This document shows positions 40,614 through 51,017 of a DNA stretch of 64,000 bases, in pieces. Each line of letters opens with the position of its first letter. Within the stretch, counting starts at the first letter, position 1. The stretch is from Roseomonas nitratireducens. GTDB taxonomy: Bacteria > Pseudomonadota > Alphaproteobacteria > Acetobacterales > Acetobacteraceae. The notes under the pieces are model-generated. The model was not told the DNA's origin. It searched no databases and worked only from the letters and a program-made list of their open reading frames with translations. Position numbers and translations under genes: made by a program. The stretch spans positions 1 through 64,000 of the forward strand of contig NZ_JAGIYZ010000021.1 in assembly GCF_017813355.1 (NCBI RefSeq). The letters are read 5' to 3'.

Positions 40614-42100
40614 CGGTTCGCGCCGGGCCTGAGCCGAAGCCCCGCGCGGACATTGGTGAAGGGCAGCACCGCCGGGTCGGCGACCACGGGGCCGGGTGCG
40701 GCGACGACGATCACCTCCCGCGCGATGGGCTGGAAGTCGGCGCGGAAATGCACGCTCGACTTCACCGCGACGATGCGCTGCTCCGCGGGCTCGACGCCGA
40801 GGAAACGGAACAGCGCCTGGTCGTGCCCCTGCATCTTCCGCGTGACGACGATCACGCGCACGCCGGGTGCCACGCGGATCAGCGCGGAAGGGCCGAGATC
40901 GGCGGGATTGCCCTTGCCCATCGGGCCGGTCAGGGTGAAGCGGCCATCGGAAAGCCGCTCGATGGTGGCGGTGACGCGCAGCGGCGCGCCGTCGCTCTTG
41001 CCGCCGAGGTCGAGCGTGATCGTCGCCCCCTCCCCCGCCGCATGGCAGGCGGCGGCGGCCTCCGCGTCGTTCATCGGCGCGAGCACCGCGCCCTGCGCGC
41101 CCTGGCGGATCAGTTCCGCGAGCAGCCCGGTGGTGTCGCCATGCCCGCCGCCGCCGGGATTGTCCTGCGTGTCGGCGAGCACGACGGGGCCGCCGCCCGC
41201 ACCTTCCATGGCGCGCCGCACGCCTTCGGCTGCTTCCACGACGCCGAGGGCGAATTCCGGTTCCTTCGCCGCGATGAAGCGCGCGAGCGCGTCGGCGGCC
41301 TGCGCCGCCTGCTCCTCGGTATCCGCGAAGGACGCGATCGCCATGCCGCAGCCGGGAAAGTCGGCGTAGGGAAAGCCGAAGCAGAAGCCGAGTTCCCAGA
41401 CGCCCGGCGCCGCGGCCAGTCGCGCGCGTTCGGCCATCACCTCGGCCATCGGCGCGACCATGGTGCATTGGCCGGGCAGCGGGGTCCAGAAATCGAGCTC
41501 CTGGAACGCCTTCGCCGGGCGCCGCTTCTCCTGGATCATGCGCAGCAGCAGGCGCGTGGCCTGCGCGCCGGCGGGCTTCATGTCGATGTGCGGATAGGTG
41601 CGGAAGGGCACCAGCACATCCGCGTACTGCACCATGGCCGCGGTCTTGTTGGCGTGAGGGTCGAGGCTCGCGGCGATCGGCACGTCGGGTCCCACCACGG
41701 CGCGCACGCGGCGCAGCACCTCCCCTTCCGCATCGTCGAAGCCCACCGCGACCATGGCACCATGCAGGTCGAGATAGACGCCGTCGAGCGGGCCTTCCTC
41801 CAGCGCGTCGGACAGGGCAGCGACGAGAAGCGCGGCGATGCGCTCGAAGGCCTCGGCGGTCACGGGGCCAGCGGGATTGGCGAAGCCCCAGGCGAGCGGG
41901 GCGATGGCGATGCCTTCCTCCTCCGCCACCATGATGGCGCCGGCGGCGGGGCAGGAGGTCGGGCGCAGCGCGTCCAGCAGCGTCGTCGCCTTCTGCAGGG
42001 GCGGGAAGCCGCCGGGCCTGACGAATTCGGCCCAGCCCGTGGGCAGCGGCGCGAAGGAATGGCTTTCGTGCAGGAAGCCGCCGATGGCGATGCGGGTCAT
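40610..42100 (-). CDS. M81-family metallopeptidase (microcystinase C-like)
   Basis: This 496-residue protein belongs to the M81/MlrC family: IAIGGFLHESHSFAP, DGVYLDLHGAMV, SLDPHANKT and ADTQDNPGGGGHGDTT supply conserved His and Asp residues. Members hydrolyse peptides or small amides. It ends in a GTGA overlap with the dienelactone-hydrolase-like gene and lies beside the carbamoylases, within the peptide-use cluster. Confidence 0.88.
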   Translation of the reverse strand: MTRIAIGGFLHESHSFAPLPTGWAEFVRPGGFPPLQKATTLLDALRPTSCPAAGAIMVAEEEGIAIAPLAWGFANPAGPVTAEAFERIAALLVAALSDALEEGPLDGVYLDLHGAMVAVGFDDAEGEVLRRVRAVVGPDVPIAASLDPHANKTAAMVQYADVLVPFRTYPHIDMKPAGAQATRLLLRMIQEKRRPAKAFQELDFWTPLPGQCTMVAPMAEVMAERARLAAAPGVWELGFCFGFPYADFPGCGMAIASFADTEEQAAQAADALARFIAAKEPEFALGVVEAAEGVRRAMEGAGGGPVVLADTQDNPGGGGHGDTTGLLAELIRQGAQGAVLAPMNDAEAAAACHAAGEGATITLDLGGKSDGAPLRVTATIERLSDGRFTLTGPMGKGNPADLGPSALIRVAPGVRVIVVTRKMQGHDQALFRFLGVEPAEQRIVAVKSSVHFRADFQPIAREVIVVAAPGPVVADPAVLPFTNVRAGLRLRPGANR

Positions 42101-42104
42101 TGCG

Positions 42105-43355
42105 TTAGCCTTTCACGATCCCGGCCGTGGCAAGCACCGCATCCGCCAGCACGCGCAGCCCGGCTTCCGCCCATTCGGGCGTGATGCTCTCGGCCTCGTT
42201 GTGGCTGATGCCGCCATGGCAGGGGCAGAAGATCATGGTCGCCGGTACGCGGCGCGCGACATAGACGGCGTCGTGTCCGATGCCGGTCGGCATGTCCATG
42301 TGCGGGATGCCGAGGCGCTTGGCCGCATCGCGCACGCGCCCGACCAGCGTCGCGTCGAAGGGCGTCAGCGGCGCGTGCCAGAATTCCTCGACGGCGATGC
42401 GCACGCCACGCGCGGCCGCGATGGTCGCGGCGCGGGCGCGGATCTCCTCCCCCATCCGCGCGAGCATGGCGGGATCGCCATGCCGCGTGTCGATGCTGAA
42501 CCAGATGCGGGAGGGGCAGATGTTGCGGCTGTCGGGATAGACGGTCAGGCGCCCGACGGTCGCACGGCCGGGTTCGCCCGCGGCGCTGACTGCGGCGAGC
42601 GCGATCTCCTCGACGGCCGCGATCAGGGGTGCGGCGGCCATCATCGCATCGCGTCGCCCGGCCATGGGGGAGCCGCCATGCGCTTCCTCCCCCTCGACCG
42701 TCACCTCGTACCAGGTCTGGCCGAGTGCATGCGTGACGACCCCGATGTCGAGGCCGGCGCGTTCCAGCAGCGCGCCCTGTTCGATATGCAGTTCGAAATA
42801 GGCCTCGATGTCCCGCAGCAAGGCCGGGTCGGCATCGCCGCGCCAGCCGATGCGGGCGAGCTCAGCGCCGAATTCCTTGCCCTCCGGGTCCTGCTTGGCC
42901 AGCACCTCGGCCTCGGTGAAGAGGCCCATGGCTGCGCCGCTGCCCATCATGGGCGGCGAGAAGCGCGCGCCTTCCTCATTCGTCCAGTTGACGAGCATGA
43001 GCGGTGCGGCGGTCTCGATCCCGGCTTCATGCACGGCGCGAAGCAGTTCGAGACCCGCCAGCACGCCGAGCACGCCGTCGAACTTGCCGCCTGTCGGCTG
43101 GGTATCCAGGTGGCTGCCGAAGGCGACGGGCTTGCGCGCGGGATCGCGGCCGGGCCGCGTCAGCATCATGTTGCCGAGCCGGTCGACGCGCATCGTGCAC
43201 CCCGCCGCTTCCGCCCAGCGTTGCAGCAGATGCCGACCTTCGGAATCGAGGTCGGTCAGCGTCTGGCGGTTGCACCCGCCCTTCGGCGTGCCGCCGATCC
43301 GCGCCATCTCCATCAGGCTGTCCCACAGCCTCGGTCCGGACAGGGGGATATTCAT
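42105..43355 (-). CDS. Zn-dependent hydrolase, carbamoylase/allantoate hydrolase type (M20)
   Basis: This 416-residue M20-type metalloenzyme has HLDTQPTGGKFDGVLGVLAG and NEEGARF metal motifs, and the HGG and HNEAE motifs near the C-terminus. The family includes N-carbamoyl-L-amino acid hydrolases and ureidoglycolate/allantoate amidohydrolases. It is clearly a paralogue of the next gene upstream, which shares its opening (LWDSLMxMARIG) and its ending. They are tandem and ATGA-overlapping. Confidence 0.9.
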   Translation of the reverse strand: MNIPLSGPRLWDSLMEMARIGGTPKGGCNRQTLTDLDSEGRHLLQRWAEAAGCTMRVDRLGNMMLTRPGRDPARKPVAFGSHLDTQPTGGKFDGVLGVLAGLELLRAVHEAGIETAAPLMLVNWTNEEGARFSPPMMGSGAAMGLFTEAEVLAKQDPEGKEFGAELARIGWRGDADPALLRDIEAYFELHIEQGALLERAGLDIGVVTHALGQTWYEVTVEGEEAHGGSPMAGRRDAMMAAAPLIAAVEEIALAAVSAAGEPGRATVGRLTVYPDSRNICPSRIWFSIDTRHGDPAMLARMGEEIRARAATIAAARGVRIAVEEFWHAPLTPFDATLVGRVRDAAKRLGIPHMDMPTGIGHDAVYVARRVPATMIFCPCHGGISHNEAESITPEWAEAGLRVLADAVLATAGIVKG

Positions 43356-44590
43356 GCGAGGCCTCCCGCGGTTTCGATCACCGCCGGCGCAAGCGCGGCG
43401 AGCCCCGCTGCCGACCATTCCGGCGTGATGCTTTCGGCCGGATTGTGACTCAGCCCGCCATGGCAGGGAATGAAGAGCATCGCCGAAGGCACGACGCGCC
43501 CGACATGCAGCGCATCGTGCCCGATCGGCGTCGGCAGGTCGCGATGCGCGAGGCCCGCCGCGGCGGCCGCATCGCGCAGCCGCTGCAACAGCATCGGATC
43601 GAAGCGGACGGAGGGATAGCCGGAGACGTATTCGATCGTGATCGGCTGCTCGCGGCGCCGGGCGATCTCCTCGCAGGCGGCGGCGAGTGTCGCGCGCATC
43701 CCGTCCAGACCGTCCTGCTCGATGTTGCGCAGGCTCGCCACCAGCCGCACCTCGGAGGGGATGTTGCCGCGCGCGTCGGGCGAGAGGGCGAGGCGCGTCG
43801 CGGAGGCGAGCCCGCGGCCCGCGGTGCCGAGCGCAATGCTCTCGAGCGTCAGGATCACCTCCGCCGCGCCGAGCAGTGCGTCCCGCCGGTCGGCCATCGC
43901 CCCGCCGATATGCCCGTCGCGTCCCGTGACGGTGATGGTGCAATAGGCGACGCCATAGCCATGCGTGACGATGCCGAGGGGGATACCCTCCCGCTCCAGC
44001 ACCGGCCCCTGCTCGATATGCGCCTCGAAATAGGCGCCGAAACGGCGCGCGGCTGCAGGGTCTTCCGCGCCCTGCCATCCGCACTCGGCAAGCGCCGCCG
44101 CGAAGGTGGTCTCGCCGAAGCGATCGGGGGTCGCGAGAAGCCGGTCCTCGGGCGCGAAGCCCATCGCGACCTCGCTCGCCGCCATCGGGGGCGCGAAGCG
44201 GGCGCCTTCCTCGTTCGTCCAGTTGACGATGGCGATCGGTGCCTTGGCGCGCGCACCTGCCGCGTGCAGGGCGCGGACGATCTCGAGCCCCGCCAGCACG
44301 CCATAGGCGCCGTCGTACTTCCCGCCCGTCGGCACGCTGTCGAGGTGGCTGCCGACCGCGACCGCGGGCAGCGACGGATCGGCACCCGCATAGGTCAGCA
44401 CCATGGAGCCGAGCCGATCGACAGAGAGCGTGCAGCCGGCGGCGATCGCCCAATCGCGCAACAGGGCGCGCGCCGCGCCGTCCTCGGGCGTCAGCGCCAG
44501 GCGGTTCACCCCGCCATCGGGCCGCGCGCCGATGCGCGCCATCTGCATCAGGCTGTCCCACAGCCGGGACGGGTCGAAGCGCGGGGTCAT
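43352..44590 (-). CDS. Zn-dependent hydrolase, carbamoylase type (M20), tandem paralogue
   Basis: This 412-residue protein has the same architecture as its downstream neighbour: SHLDSVPTGGKYDGAYGVLAG, NEEGARFAPP, CHGGLSHNPAESITPEW. Both copies keep the metal ligands, so both are probably active. It overlaps both neighbours by ATGA (43352-43355, 44587-44590). Confidence 0.9.
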   Translation of the reverse strand: MTPRFDPSRLWDSLMQMARIGARPDGGVNRLALTPEDGAARALLRDWAIAAGCTLSVDRLGSMVLTYAGADPSLPAVAVGSHLDSVPTGGKYDGAYGVLAGLEIVRALHAAGARAKAPIAIVNWTNEEGARFAPPMAASEVAMGFAPEDRLLATPDRFGETTFAAALAECGWQGAEDPAAARRFGAYFEAHIEQGPVLEREGIPLGIVTHGYGVAYCTITVTGRDGHIGGAMADRRDALLGAAEVILTLESIALGTAGRGLASATRLALSPDARGNIPSEVRLVASLRNIEQDGLDGMRATLAAACEEIARRREQPITIEYVSGYPSVRFDPMLLQRLRDAAAAAGLAHRDLPTPIGHDALHVGRVVPSAMLFIPCHGGLSHNPAESITPEWSAAGLAALAPAVIETAGGLA

Positions 44591-45882
44591 GCCGCCTTCT
44601 CCAGCCCGCACCATTCGGCCATGGTCAGCGCGATGGTGCGCGTGATGTCGTGCATGGAGTCCAGCCCCACGCTCTCGTCGATGCCATGGATCTCCTGCGC
44701 ATCCGGCCCGAAGCAGGCGACCGGCGTGTCCTGATACAGGGTGAAGAAGCGCCCATCCGTCAGCCCCGTGGCCGGGTAGTCGCGCAGGAACCCGCCGGAG
44801 ACCTCGGCGAAGTTGCGCTTCGCCATGGTCACGATCGGCGCGTTCATGTCGAAGACGCAGGGGTCGGCCATGAAGCCCTTGAAGTCGAGCTTCACCGTCG
44901 CGCCCTTCAGCGCCGGGTCGGCGGCGGCCTCGGCGACCAGGCGCTCGATGTCGGCCTTCGTCTGCGCCGCAGTGTATCCCATCATCACGCCCACGCGCAT
45001 GCCGATGCGCGCGCGGGTGGGCACGGAGGAATTCCACTCCCCGCCCTCGATCGTGCCGAAATTGACGTTCACCGGATGGTTCACGCCGCGGAAGGACGGG
45101 TGGATGCGCTCGGCGCGGTTCATCTCGCGCTGGTAGTCCTCGAAGCGCGCGGCGATGGCGTTGGCGGCCTTGATGGCGTTGAGGCCGGCCTGCATGTCGC
45201 GCACATGGGCCGGGCGACCGGAGACAGTCACCCAGGCCCAGACCACGCCGACTTCGGCCGAATACATGGCGGGGAGGCCGGGGCCGGGTTCCGGGATGAT
45301 GACCGCATCGGTGCGCGGCAGGGCCAGCATGGCGGCGAGCGCGCCGTTGCCGGTGCATTCCTCCTCGATCACCGACTGCATCTGCACCTCGGCGGCGGGC
45401 TGCAGGCCAGCGAGGCGCAGCGCGCGGAAGGCCGTGACGTAGGAGACGATGCCCGCCTTCATGTCCCCCGCGCCGCGCCCGTACATCCGCCCGCCGCGGA
45501 TCGCGGGCGCGAAGGGCGGCGTCTCCCACATGTCGGCGGCACCTTCCGGCACCACGTCGACATGGCCCTGCAGCGCGAGGCTCCGCCCCTTGCGTTCCCG
45601 CGGCGTATGCACCGCGACGACGTTGTCGCGGCCGTCATAGGAGATGAGCGGCGGCGAGAAGCCCGGATGCGCGGCGAGCGCCGCCGGGTCCGTGGGCACG
45701 CGGCGCGGCACGAGGCCGAGATCGTGGTAGATGCGCGCCATCTCGTTCAGCGCGGATTGCTCGTTGCCGAGGGTGGAGGGGCAGCGCACCAGGCGTTCCA
45801 GCATCCGCACCGCATCGTCGCGCAACGCCTCCACGGCCTCGAGAATGGCGCGGCGGGCGCCCTGGTCGATCGCTTCGGTCAT
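44587..45882 (-). CDS. M20 ArgE/DapE-like deacylase
   Basis: This 431-residue M20 peptidase/deacylase has LQGHVDVVP (metal His-Asp), GRGAGDMKAGIVSYV, EEECTGNGAL (catalytic Glu) and the dimerisation domain. It probably deacylates N-acyl amino acids or dipeptides. It is the first of the hydrolase genes after the ABC transporter operon, 9 bases from the ATPase gene stop. Confidence 0.88.
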   Translation of the reverse strand: MTEAIDQGARRAILEAVEALRDDAVRMLERLVRCPSTLGNEQSALNEMARIYHDLGLVPRRVPTDPAALAAHPGFSPPLISYDGRDNVVAVHTPRERKGRSLALQGHVDVVPEGAADMWETPPFAPAIRGGRMYGRGAGDMKAGIVSYVTAFRALRLAGLQPAAEVQMQSVIEEECTGNGALAAMLALPRTDAVIIPEPGPGLPAMYSAEVGVVWAWVTVSGRPAHVRDMQAGLNAIKAANAIAARFEDYQREMNRAERIHPSFRGVNHPVNVNFGTIEGGEWNSSVPTRARIGMRVGVMMGYTAAQTKADIERLVAEAAADPALKGATVKLDFKGFMADPCVFDMNAPIVTMAKRNFAEVSGGFLRDYPATGLTDGRFFTLYQDTPVACFGPDAQEIHGIDESVGLDSMHDITRTIALTMAEWCGLEKAA

Positions 45883-45891
45883 GGCGTGTCC

Positions 45892-47502
45892 TCAGGCGGC
45901 GATCACCGGCGGCGTCCAGTGCCGCCCCGGGATGCTGTCCAGCAATTGCTGCGTGTAGGGATGCCGCGGATTGCCGAAGACCTCGGCGGTCGGCCCCTGC
46001 TCGACGATCGCGCCGCGCTGCATCACCGCGATGCGGTCGCAGACCTGCGCCGCGACGCGAAGGTCGTGGGTGATGAACAGCATCGTCAGGCCGAGCCGCG
46101 CGCGGATATCGGCCAGCAGCGCCAGCACCTGCGCCTGCACGCTGACGTCGAGCGCGCTGACGGGCTCGTCCGCGATCAGCAGTTCAGGCTCCATCGCCAG
46201 CGCGCGGGCGATGCCGATGCGCTGGCGCTGCCCGCCGGAGAACTCATGCGGGTAGCGGTCCATCGCCCCGGGGTCGAGCTGCACCAGCCTGAGCAGGTCG
46301 CGCGCGCGGGCAAGCGCGGCGCCGCGCTCCATGCCATGCGTGATCGGCCCTTCGGCGATGATCTCGCCCACCCGCCGGCGAGGATTCAGCGAGGCGAAGG
46401 GGTCCTGGAAGACCATCTGGATCTTCTTGCGATAGGGCTTCCACGCCCCGCGCGAGAGCGGGCGGAGGTCGGCGCCTTCGAAGATGATCTCGCCCTTCTC
46501 GGGTTCCACCAGGCGCACGACGCAGCGCGCGAGCGTGGATTTGCCGGAGCCTGATTCGCCGACCAGGCCGAGCGTTTCCCCCTTGCGCAGGGTGAAGTCG
46601 GCATCGTGTACGGCGCGCACCACCGGCCTCGGGCCGAACCAGCCGCCGGACCGGCGATAGGTCTTCTCGAGCCCCCGCGCCTCGAGGACCACCGGCGCCG
46701 TGCTGGGCGGCGCCACCGAGGAGGTGGCGCCATGGGGCACGGCGGCGATCAGCGCGCGGGTATAGGGGTGCTGCGGCTTGTTCAGGATGTCGGCGGCCGC
46801 GCCCTGCTCGACGATGCGGCCATGCTGCATGACGGCGACACGGTCCGCGATTTCCGCCACCACGCCGAAATCATGGGTGATGAACATCACGCCCGTGCCG
46901 CGGCGCGACTGGATCTCACGGATCAGGCGCAGGATCTGCATCTGCGTCGTCACGTCGAGCGCCGTCGTCGGCTCGTCCGCGATCAGCAGCGAGGGCTCGA
47001 GCGCGAGCGCCATGGCGATCATCACGCGCTGCCGCTGCCCGCCGGACAGGCGGAAGGGGTAGGCGCGGGCCGTCGCCTCGGGGTCGGGAAGGTTCACGGC
47101 GGCCAGCAGTTCCGGCACGCGCCGCGCGGCATCCGCCCCGGCGCCATGCACGCGCATCGCCTCCGCGATCTGCTCGCCGACGCGCATGACGGGGTTCAGC
47201 GCCGTCATCGGTTCCTGGAAGATCATGGCGAGGCGCTGGCCGCGCAGGCGGCGCATCGCCTCGGTCCCCAGGGCAAGCAGGTCCTTGCCTTCGAAGCCGA
47301 TGCGACCGGCCTTCACGGGCAGGCTATTCGGCAGCAGGCCCATCACGGCATTCGCGGTGATGGATTTGCCGGAGCCGGACTCACCCACGACGCAGACGAT
47401 CTCGCCCGGATTGACCGAGAGGGTGATCTCCTCAACCGCATGCGGCCGGTCGCCGCCGGGCGGCAGCGCGACGGTCAGGCCCTCGACGGACAGCAGGCTC
47501 AT
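45892..47502 (-). CDS. fused double ABC ATPase of a dipeptide-type importer
   Basis: This 536-residue protein contains two complete ATPase domains (DppD-like about 1-255, DppF-like about 275-536), each with Walker A (GESGSGKS), signature ([16 protein letters not shown]) and Walker B. The two halves normally sit in separate genes. It joins the permeases by ATGA overlap (47499-47502). The substrate is likely a peptide or modified amino acid, from the hydrolases around it. Confidence 0.93.
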   Translation of the reverse strand: MSLLSVEGLTVALPPGGDRPHAVEEITLSVNPGEIVCVVGESGSGKSITANAVMGLLPNSLPVKAGRIGFEGKDLLALGTEAMRRLRGQRLAMIFQEPMTALNPVMRVGEQIAEAMRVHGAGADAARRVPELLAAVNLPDPEATARAYPFRLSGGQRQRVMIAMALALEPSLLIADEPTTALDVTTQMQILRLIREIQSRRGTGVMFITHDFGVVAEIADRVAVMQHGRIVEQGAAADILNKPQHPYTRALIAAVPHGATSSVAPPSTAPVVLEARGLEKTYRRSGGWFGPRPVVRAVHDADFTLRKGETLGLVGESGSGKSTLARCVVRLVEPEKGEIIFEGADLRPLSRGAWKPYRKKIQMVFQDPFASLNPRRRVGEIIAEGPITHGMERGAALARARDLLRLVQLDPGAMDRYPHEFSGGQRQRIGIARALAMEPELLIADEPVSALDVSVQAQVLALLADIRARLGLTMLFITHDLRVAAQVCDRIAVMQRGAIVEQGPTAEVFGNPRHPYTQQLLDSIPGRHWTPPVIAA

Positions 47503-48344
47503 GCCGCGCCCCCGCGCTGGCGGGCAAGGCGCGGGTTCAGCGCGTCCGACAACCCCTCCCCCACCAGGTTCAGCGCCAGCACCGTGAGGAAGATGGCGAT
47601 GCCCGGGAACACCGACATCCACCAGGCGAGCCGGATCACGCTGCGCCCCGCGCCGATCAGGAAGCCCCAGGTCATCAGGTTCGGATCGCCGAGGCCCAGG
47701 AAGGACAGCGCGCTTTCCAGCAGGATCGCCGAAGCGACCATCAGCGAGGAGAGGACGACGATGGGCGACAGCGCGTTCGGCAGAATGTCCGTCAGCACGA
47801 TGGAGAGGCGCGACTTGCCCAGCACCTCCGCCGCCTGGACGAATTCCCGGTTCCGCAGCGACAGGAATTCGGCCCGCACCACGCGTGCGACCGGCGGCCA
47901 GGACACGACGGCGATGGCGAAGACGACCGAGGAGATGGTCGGCGTGAAGATCGCCACCAGCAGGATGGCGAAGACGAAGGACGGGATGGTCTGGAAGAAC
48001 TCGGTGAAGCGCATCACCGCATCGTCCGCCACCCCGCCGAGATAGCCGGCGAAGGCGCCGAGCGTGACGCCGATCGACAGCGCCGCGACGGTCGACACGG
48101 CGCCGACCATGAGCGAGATGCGCGCCCCATGCGCGATGCCCGCCGCCACGTCGCGCCCGAGGCTGTCCGAGCCGAGCAGCATCCCTTCCTCCCCAGGCGG
48201 GACGAAGGGCGCGGTCGCCATGTCCCAGGGGCTGCCCGGGAACAGGAAGGGCGCAAGCCCCGCCAGGGCGAAGACCAGCGCCAGGATGACGAGCCCCACC
48301 ACGGCGCCGCGGTTGCGACGGTAGCGCCGCCAGAAATCGCTCAT
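47499..48344 (-). CDS. dipeptide-type ABC permease (DppC-like)
   Basis: This 281-residue permease has an N-terminal membrane helix (GAVVGLVILALVFALAGLAPFL) and the binding-protein-dependent transport core (EAA-type loop RAEFLSLRNREFVQAAEVLG). It is a typical DppC partner. Coupled by ATGA to the DppB-type permease and to the ATPase. Confidence 0.93.
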   Translation of the reverse strand: MSDFWRRYRRNRGAVVGLVILALVFALAGLAPFLFPGSPWDMATAPFVPPGEEGMLLGSDSLGRDVAAGIAHGARISLMVGAVSTVAALSIGVTLGAFAGYLGGVADDAVMRFTEFFQTIPSFVFAILLVAIFTPTISSVVFAIAVVSWPPVARVVRAEFLSLRNREFVQAAEVLGKSRLSIVLTDILPNALSPIVVLSSLMVASAILLESALSFLGLGDPNLMTWGFLIGAGRSVIRLAWWMSVFPGIAIFLTVLALNLVGEGLSDALNPRLARQRGGAA

Positions 48345-49327
48345 CCCTCGACCTCCACCCGCGGGTCCACCACGGCGTAGAGGAGGTCCGTCACGAGGTT
48401 GAACAGCACCACCATGACCGAGGTGCAGAAGAAGACGCCGAGCAGCACCGCGTAGTCGCGGGCAAGCAGCGCATCGAAGGCGAGCCGCCCGATGCCCGGC
48501 CAGGCGAAGACCGTCTCGACCAGGATCGACCCGCCGATGAGCTGCCCCGCCTGGATGCCGGCGAAGGTGATGACCGGCAGCAGCGCGTTGCGCAGCACAT
48601 GCCGGCGCACCACCTGCCCCTCCGGCACGCCCTTGGCGCGCGCCGTCTTGACGAAATCCTGGTCGGCCACCTCGAGCATCGTCGCCCGCGTCAGCCGCGC
48701 ATAGACCGCGAGATAGAACAGCCCGAGCGTCGCCGCCGGCAGGATCAGGTGCTTGCCCACGTCGAGCACCGCCTCGATCCCGCTCAGTTCCACGCCGACC
48801 GACGCCATGCCGAAACTCGGCAACCATTCGAGCCACACCGAAAAGAACAACACCAGCATCAGCCCGACCCAGAAGAGCGGCGTCGCGTAGAAGGTCAGCG
48901 CGAGGATGGTGATGAGGCTGTCCGCCCAGCGCCCCACGCGCCGCGCCGCCAGCGTGCCGAGCGTGATGCCCGCCGTGACCGCGAAGGCGAAGGCCGCGCC
49001 GGTTAGCAGCAGCGTCGCCGGAAGGCGTTCGGAAATCAGCTTCCACACCGGCTGCTGCTGCCGGTGCGAGAAGCCGAGGTCGAGCGTGAGCACGCCCTTG
49101 AGGTAGATCCACAGCTGGACGTGGAACGGCTTGTCGAGCCCGAACTGCTCACGCAACTGCGCGAGGAAGCGCTCATCGGCCGCCCCGGACTGCCCGGCGA
49201 TGACGCTCGCCGGGTCGCCGGGGGCCGCGTGGATCAGCAGGAAGTTGCACACGACGATGGCCAGCACCACGGCCACCGCCTTCACGCCGCGCCTCAGCAG
49301 GAAGCCCGGCAGACGCGAAAGCTCCAT
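48341..49327 (-). CDS. dipeptide-type ABC permease (DppB-like)
   Basis: This 328-residue permease has the N-terminal helix and the DppB pattern (PGDPASVIAGQ, LGFSHRQQQPVWKLI, EAA loop TRATMLEVADQDFVKTARAKG). It forms the channel with the DppC-type protein. It starts 9 bases after the binding-protein stop. Confidence 0.93.
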   Translation of the reverse strand: MELSRLPGFLLRRGVKAVAVVLAIVVCNFLLIHAAPGDPASVIAGQSGAADERFLAQLREQFGLDKPFHVQLWIYLKGVLTLDLGFSHRQQQPVWKLISERLPATLLLTGAAFAFAVTAGITLGTLAARRVGRWADSLITILALTFYATPLFWVGLMLVLFFSVWLEWLPSFGMASVGVELSGIEAVLDVGKHLILPAATLGLFYLAVYARLTRATMLEVADQDFVKTARAKGVPEGQVVRRHVLRNALLPVITFAGIQAGQLIGGSILVETVFAWPGIGRLAFDALLARDYAVLLGVFFCTSVMVVLFNLVTDLLYAVVDPRVEVEG

Positions 49328-49336
49328 CCCCGGCGC

Positions 49337-50926
49337 TCAGCCGGCGATGAAGACGTCGTCGAAGGAGGTGTGCACGCCGAGGCCCGTGGTGATCACGTTA
49401 CGCACGCGCCGGTCGTGGATGGTGGGGAAGGACAGCTCCATCAGCCAGATCTGCGGCACTTCCTCGACCAGCAGCTTCTGCACCTCGCTGAAGGCCGCCT
49501 GGCGCTCGGCCGCCGCGGCGGCGGCGCGGGCACGCTGGAACAGCGCATCCACCTGCGGGTTGGCGTAGCCGCCCGTATTGGTGAAGGTCACGCGCTGGAT
49601 GTTGGTGGACACGTAGGTGCGCTCGACGCCCAGGGTCGGGTCGCCGAACTGGTAGACGAAGTTGATCGTCGTCTCGTATTCCCAGTTGCCGACGCGCCGC
49701 GCCCAGGACCCGGCATCGGTGCTCTCCATGTCGAGCGCGACGCCGATGTTGCGCATCGCCTGGCGGAGATATTCCGAGAGCCGCGTCCAGATCTCGCCAT
49801 AGGGCAGCGCCATGTGCTTGAGCGTGAAGCGCACGCCCTGCGCGTTCCGCGGAAAGCCCGCCTGGTCGAGGATGCGGTTCGCCTCGGCCACGTTGAAGGC
49901 GGCCAGCCGCGCCGAGGAATCGTGGAAGCGCGTGGTGCTGGCGACCGGGTTGGTCGCCGGCTTGCCGACGCCGAACCAAAGCCGGTTGACGATGAAGTTG
50001 CGGTCGATCGCCATCGACATGGCGCGGCGGACGCGCGCGTCATCGAGAGGCTTCACCCGATGGTTCAGTTCGATCCACGACAGCGGCGAGAAGTACTCCC
50101 AGCCATTCGTGTTGACCTCGAGGTTCTGCCGCTGGCGCAGCGCCGGGATGTCGAAGGGCTCGATGTCCGACGCCTGGCTCAGCAGCACCTGGCCGGATTC
50201 AAGCGCGAGGCGCCGGCTCTGGCTGTCGGGGATGATGCGGTAGATGATCGTGTCGAGGTAGGGCTGGCCCGGCTTCCAGTAATCCTCGTTGCGGTCGAGC
50301 CGGATGAAGTTGCCGCGCTGCCATTCCGTGAACTTGAACGGCCCGGTGCCGACCGGGCGCTGCACTGCGGGCGCGGTCCGGTAGTCCCGCCCGTCGAACA
50401 GGTGCTTGGGCACCATCGCCGCGGCCGTCCCGTCGAACATCAGCAGGAAAGGCTGGAAGGGCTGCTTCAGGACGATGCGCACGGTGTGCGGGTCGCGCGC
50501 CTCGCAGGTCTCGATCAGCTGGAAGATCGCGCGCGCGCGCGGCGCGAGATCCATGTGGAACTTCATGATCGAGAAGATCACGTCCTCCGCGGTGAAGGGC
50601 TGGCCGTCATGCCACTTCACGCCCTGCTGGAGGTTGAAGACGTATTCCTTGCCGTCCGGGCTGATCGTCCAGGACCGGGCGAGCAGCGGCATTGGCTCGA
50701 GCGTCGAGGAGAAGGTCAGCAGCCCCTGGAACATCTTCGGCGCGGCCGCGAGCGTCGGCCCCTGCTGGTTCACGCCGATCTGCAGCACCGGCGGCTCGGG
50801 CGTGAGCATCATCTGCAAGGTTCCGCCGCGGCGCGGCGCGACACCCTGGGCGAGCGCATCCGAGGCGCGCATCAGGATGGGGGCGGAGCCGGCGGTGGCC
50901 ATGAAGCCACGACGCGAGACAGCCAT
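49337..50926 (-). CDS. extracellular solute-binding protein, family 5 (Tat-type)
   Basis: This 529-residue binding protein has a twin-arginine signal (SRRGFMATAG) and the SBP family 5 fold. It should capture peptides or related compounds in the periplasm for the DppBC-type permease and the fused ATPase. GGGAGAAAG precedes the ATG. The gene heads the operon, which is divergent from the HDAC-family gene at 51018. Confidence 0.93.
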   Translation of the reverse strand: MAVSRRGFMATAGSAPILMRASDALAQGVAPRRGGTLQMMLTPEPPVLQIGVNQQGPTLAAAPKMFQGLLTFSSTLEPMPLLARSWTISPDGKEYVFNLQQGVKWHDGQPFTAEDVIFSIMKFHMDLAPRARAIFQLIETCEARDPHTVRIVLKQPFQPFLLMFDGTAAAMVPKHLFDGRDYRTAPAVQRPVGTGPFKFTEWQRGNFIRLDRNEDYWKPGQPYLDTIIYRIIPDSQSRRLALESGQVLLSQASDIEPFDIPALRQRQNLEVNTNGWEYFSPLSWIELNHRVKPLDDARVRRAMSMAIDRNFIVNRLWFGVGKPATNPVASTTRFHDSSARLAAFNVAEANRILDQAGFPRNAQGVRFTLKHMALPYGEIWTRLSEYLRQAMRNIGVALDMESTDAGSWARRVGNWEYETTINFVYQFGDPTLGVERTYVSTNIQRVTFTNTGGYANPQVDALFQRARAAAAAAERQAAFSEVQKLLVEEVPQIWLMELSFPTIHDRRVRNVITTGLGVHTSFDDVFIAG

Positions 50927-51017
50927 GTTCTTTCTCCCTGGGCGTGAAGCGGATGGAGGCTATCCCCCGATCGCCCGCGTGGACAAGGCACGAAGCGCTG
51001 CCTAGCCTTGCGCCACG

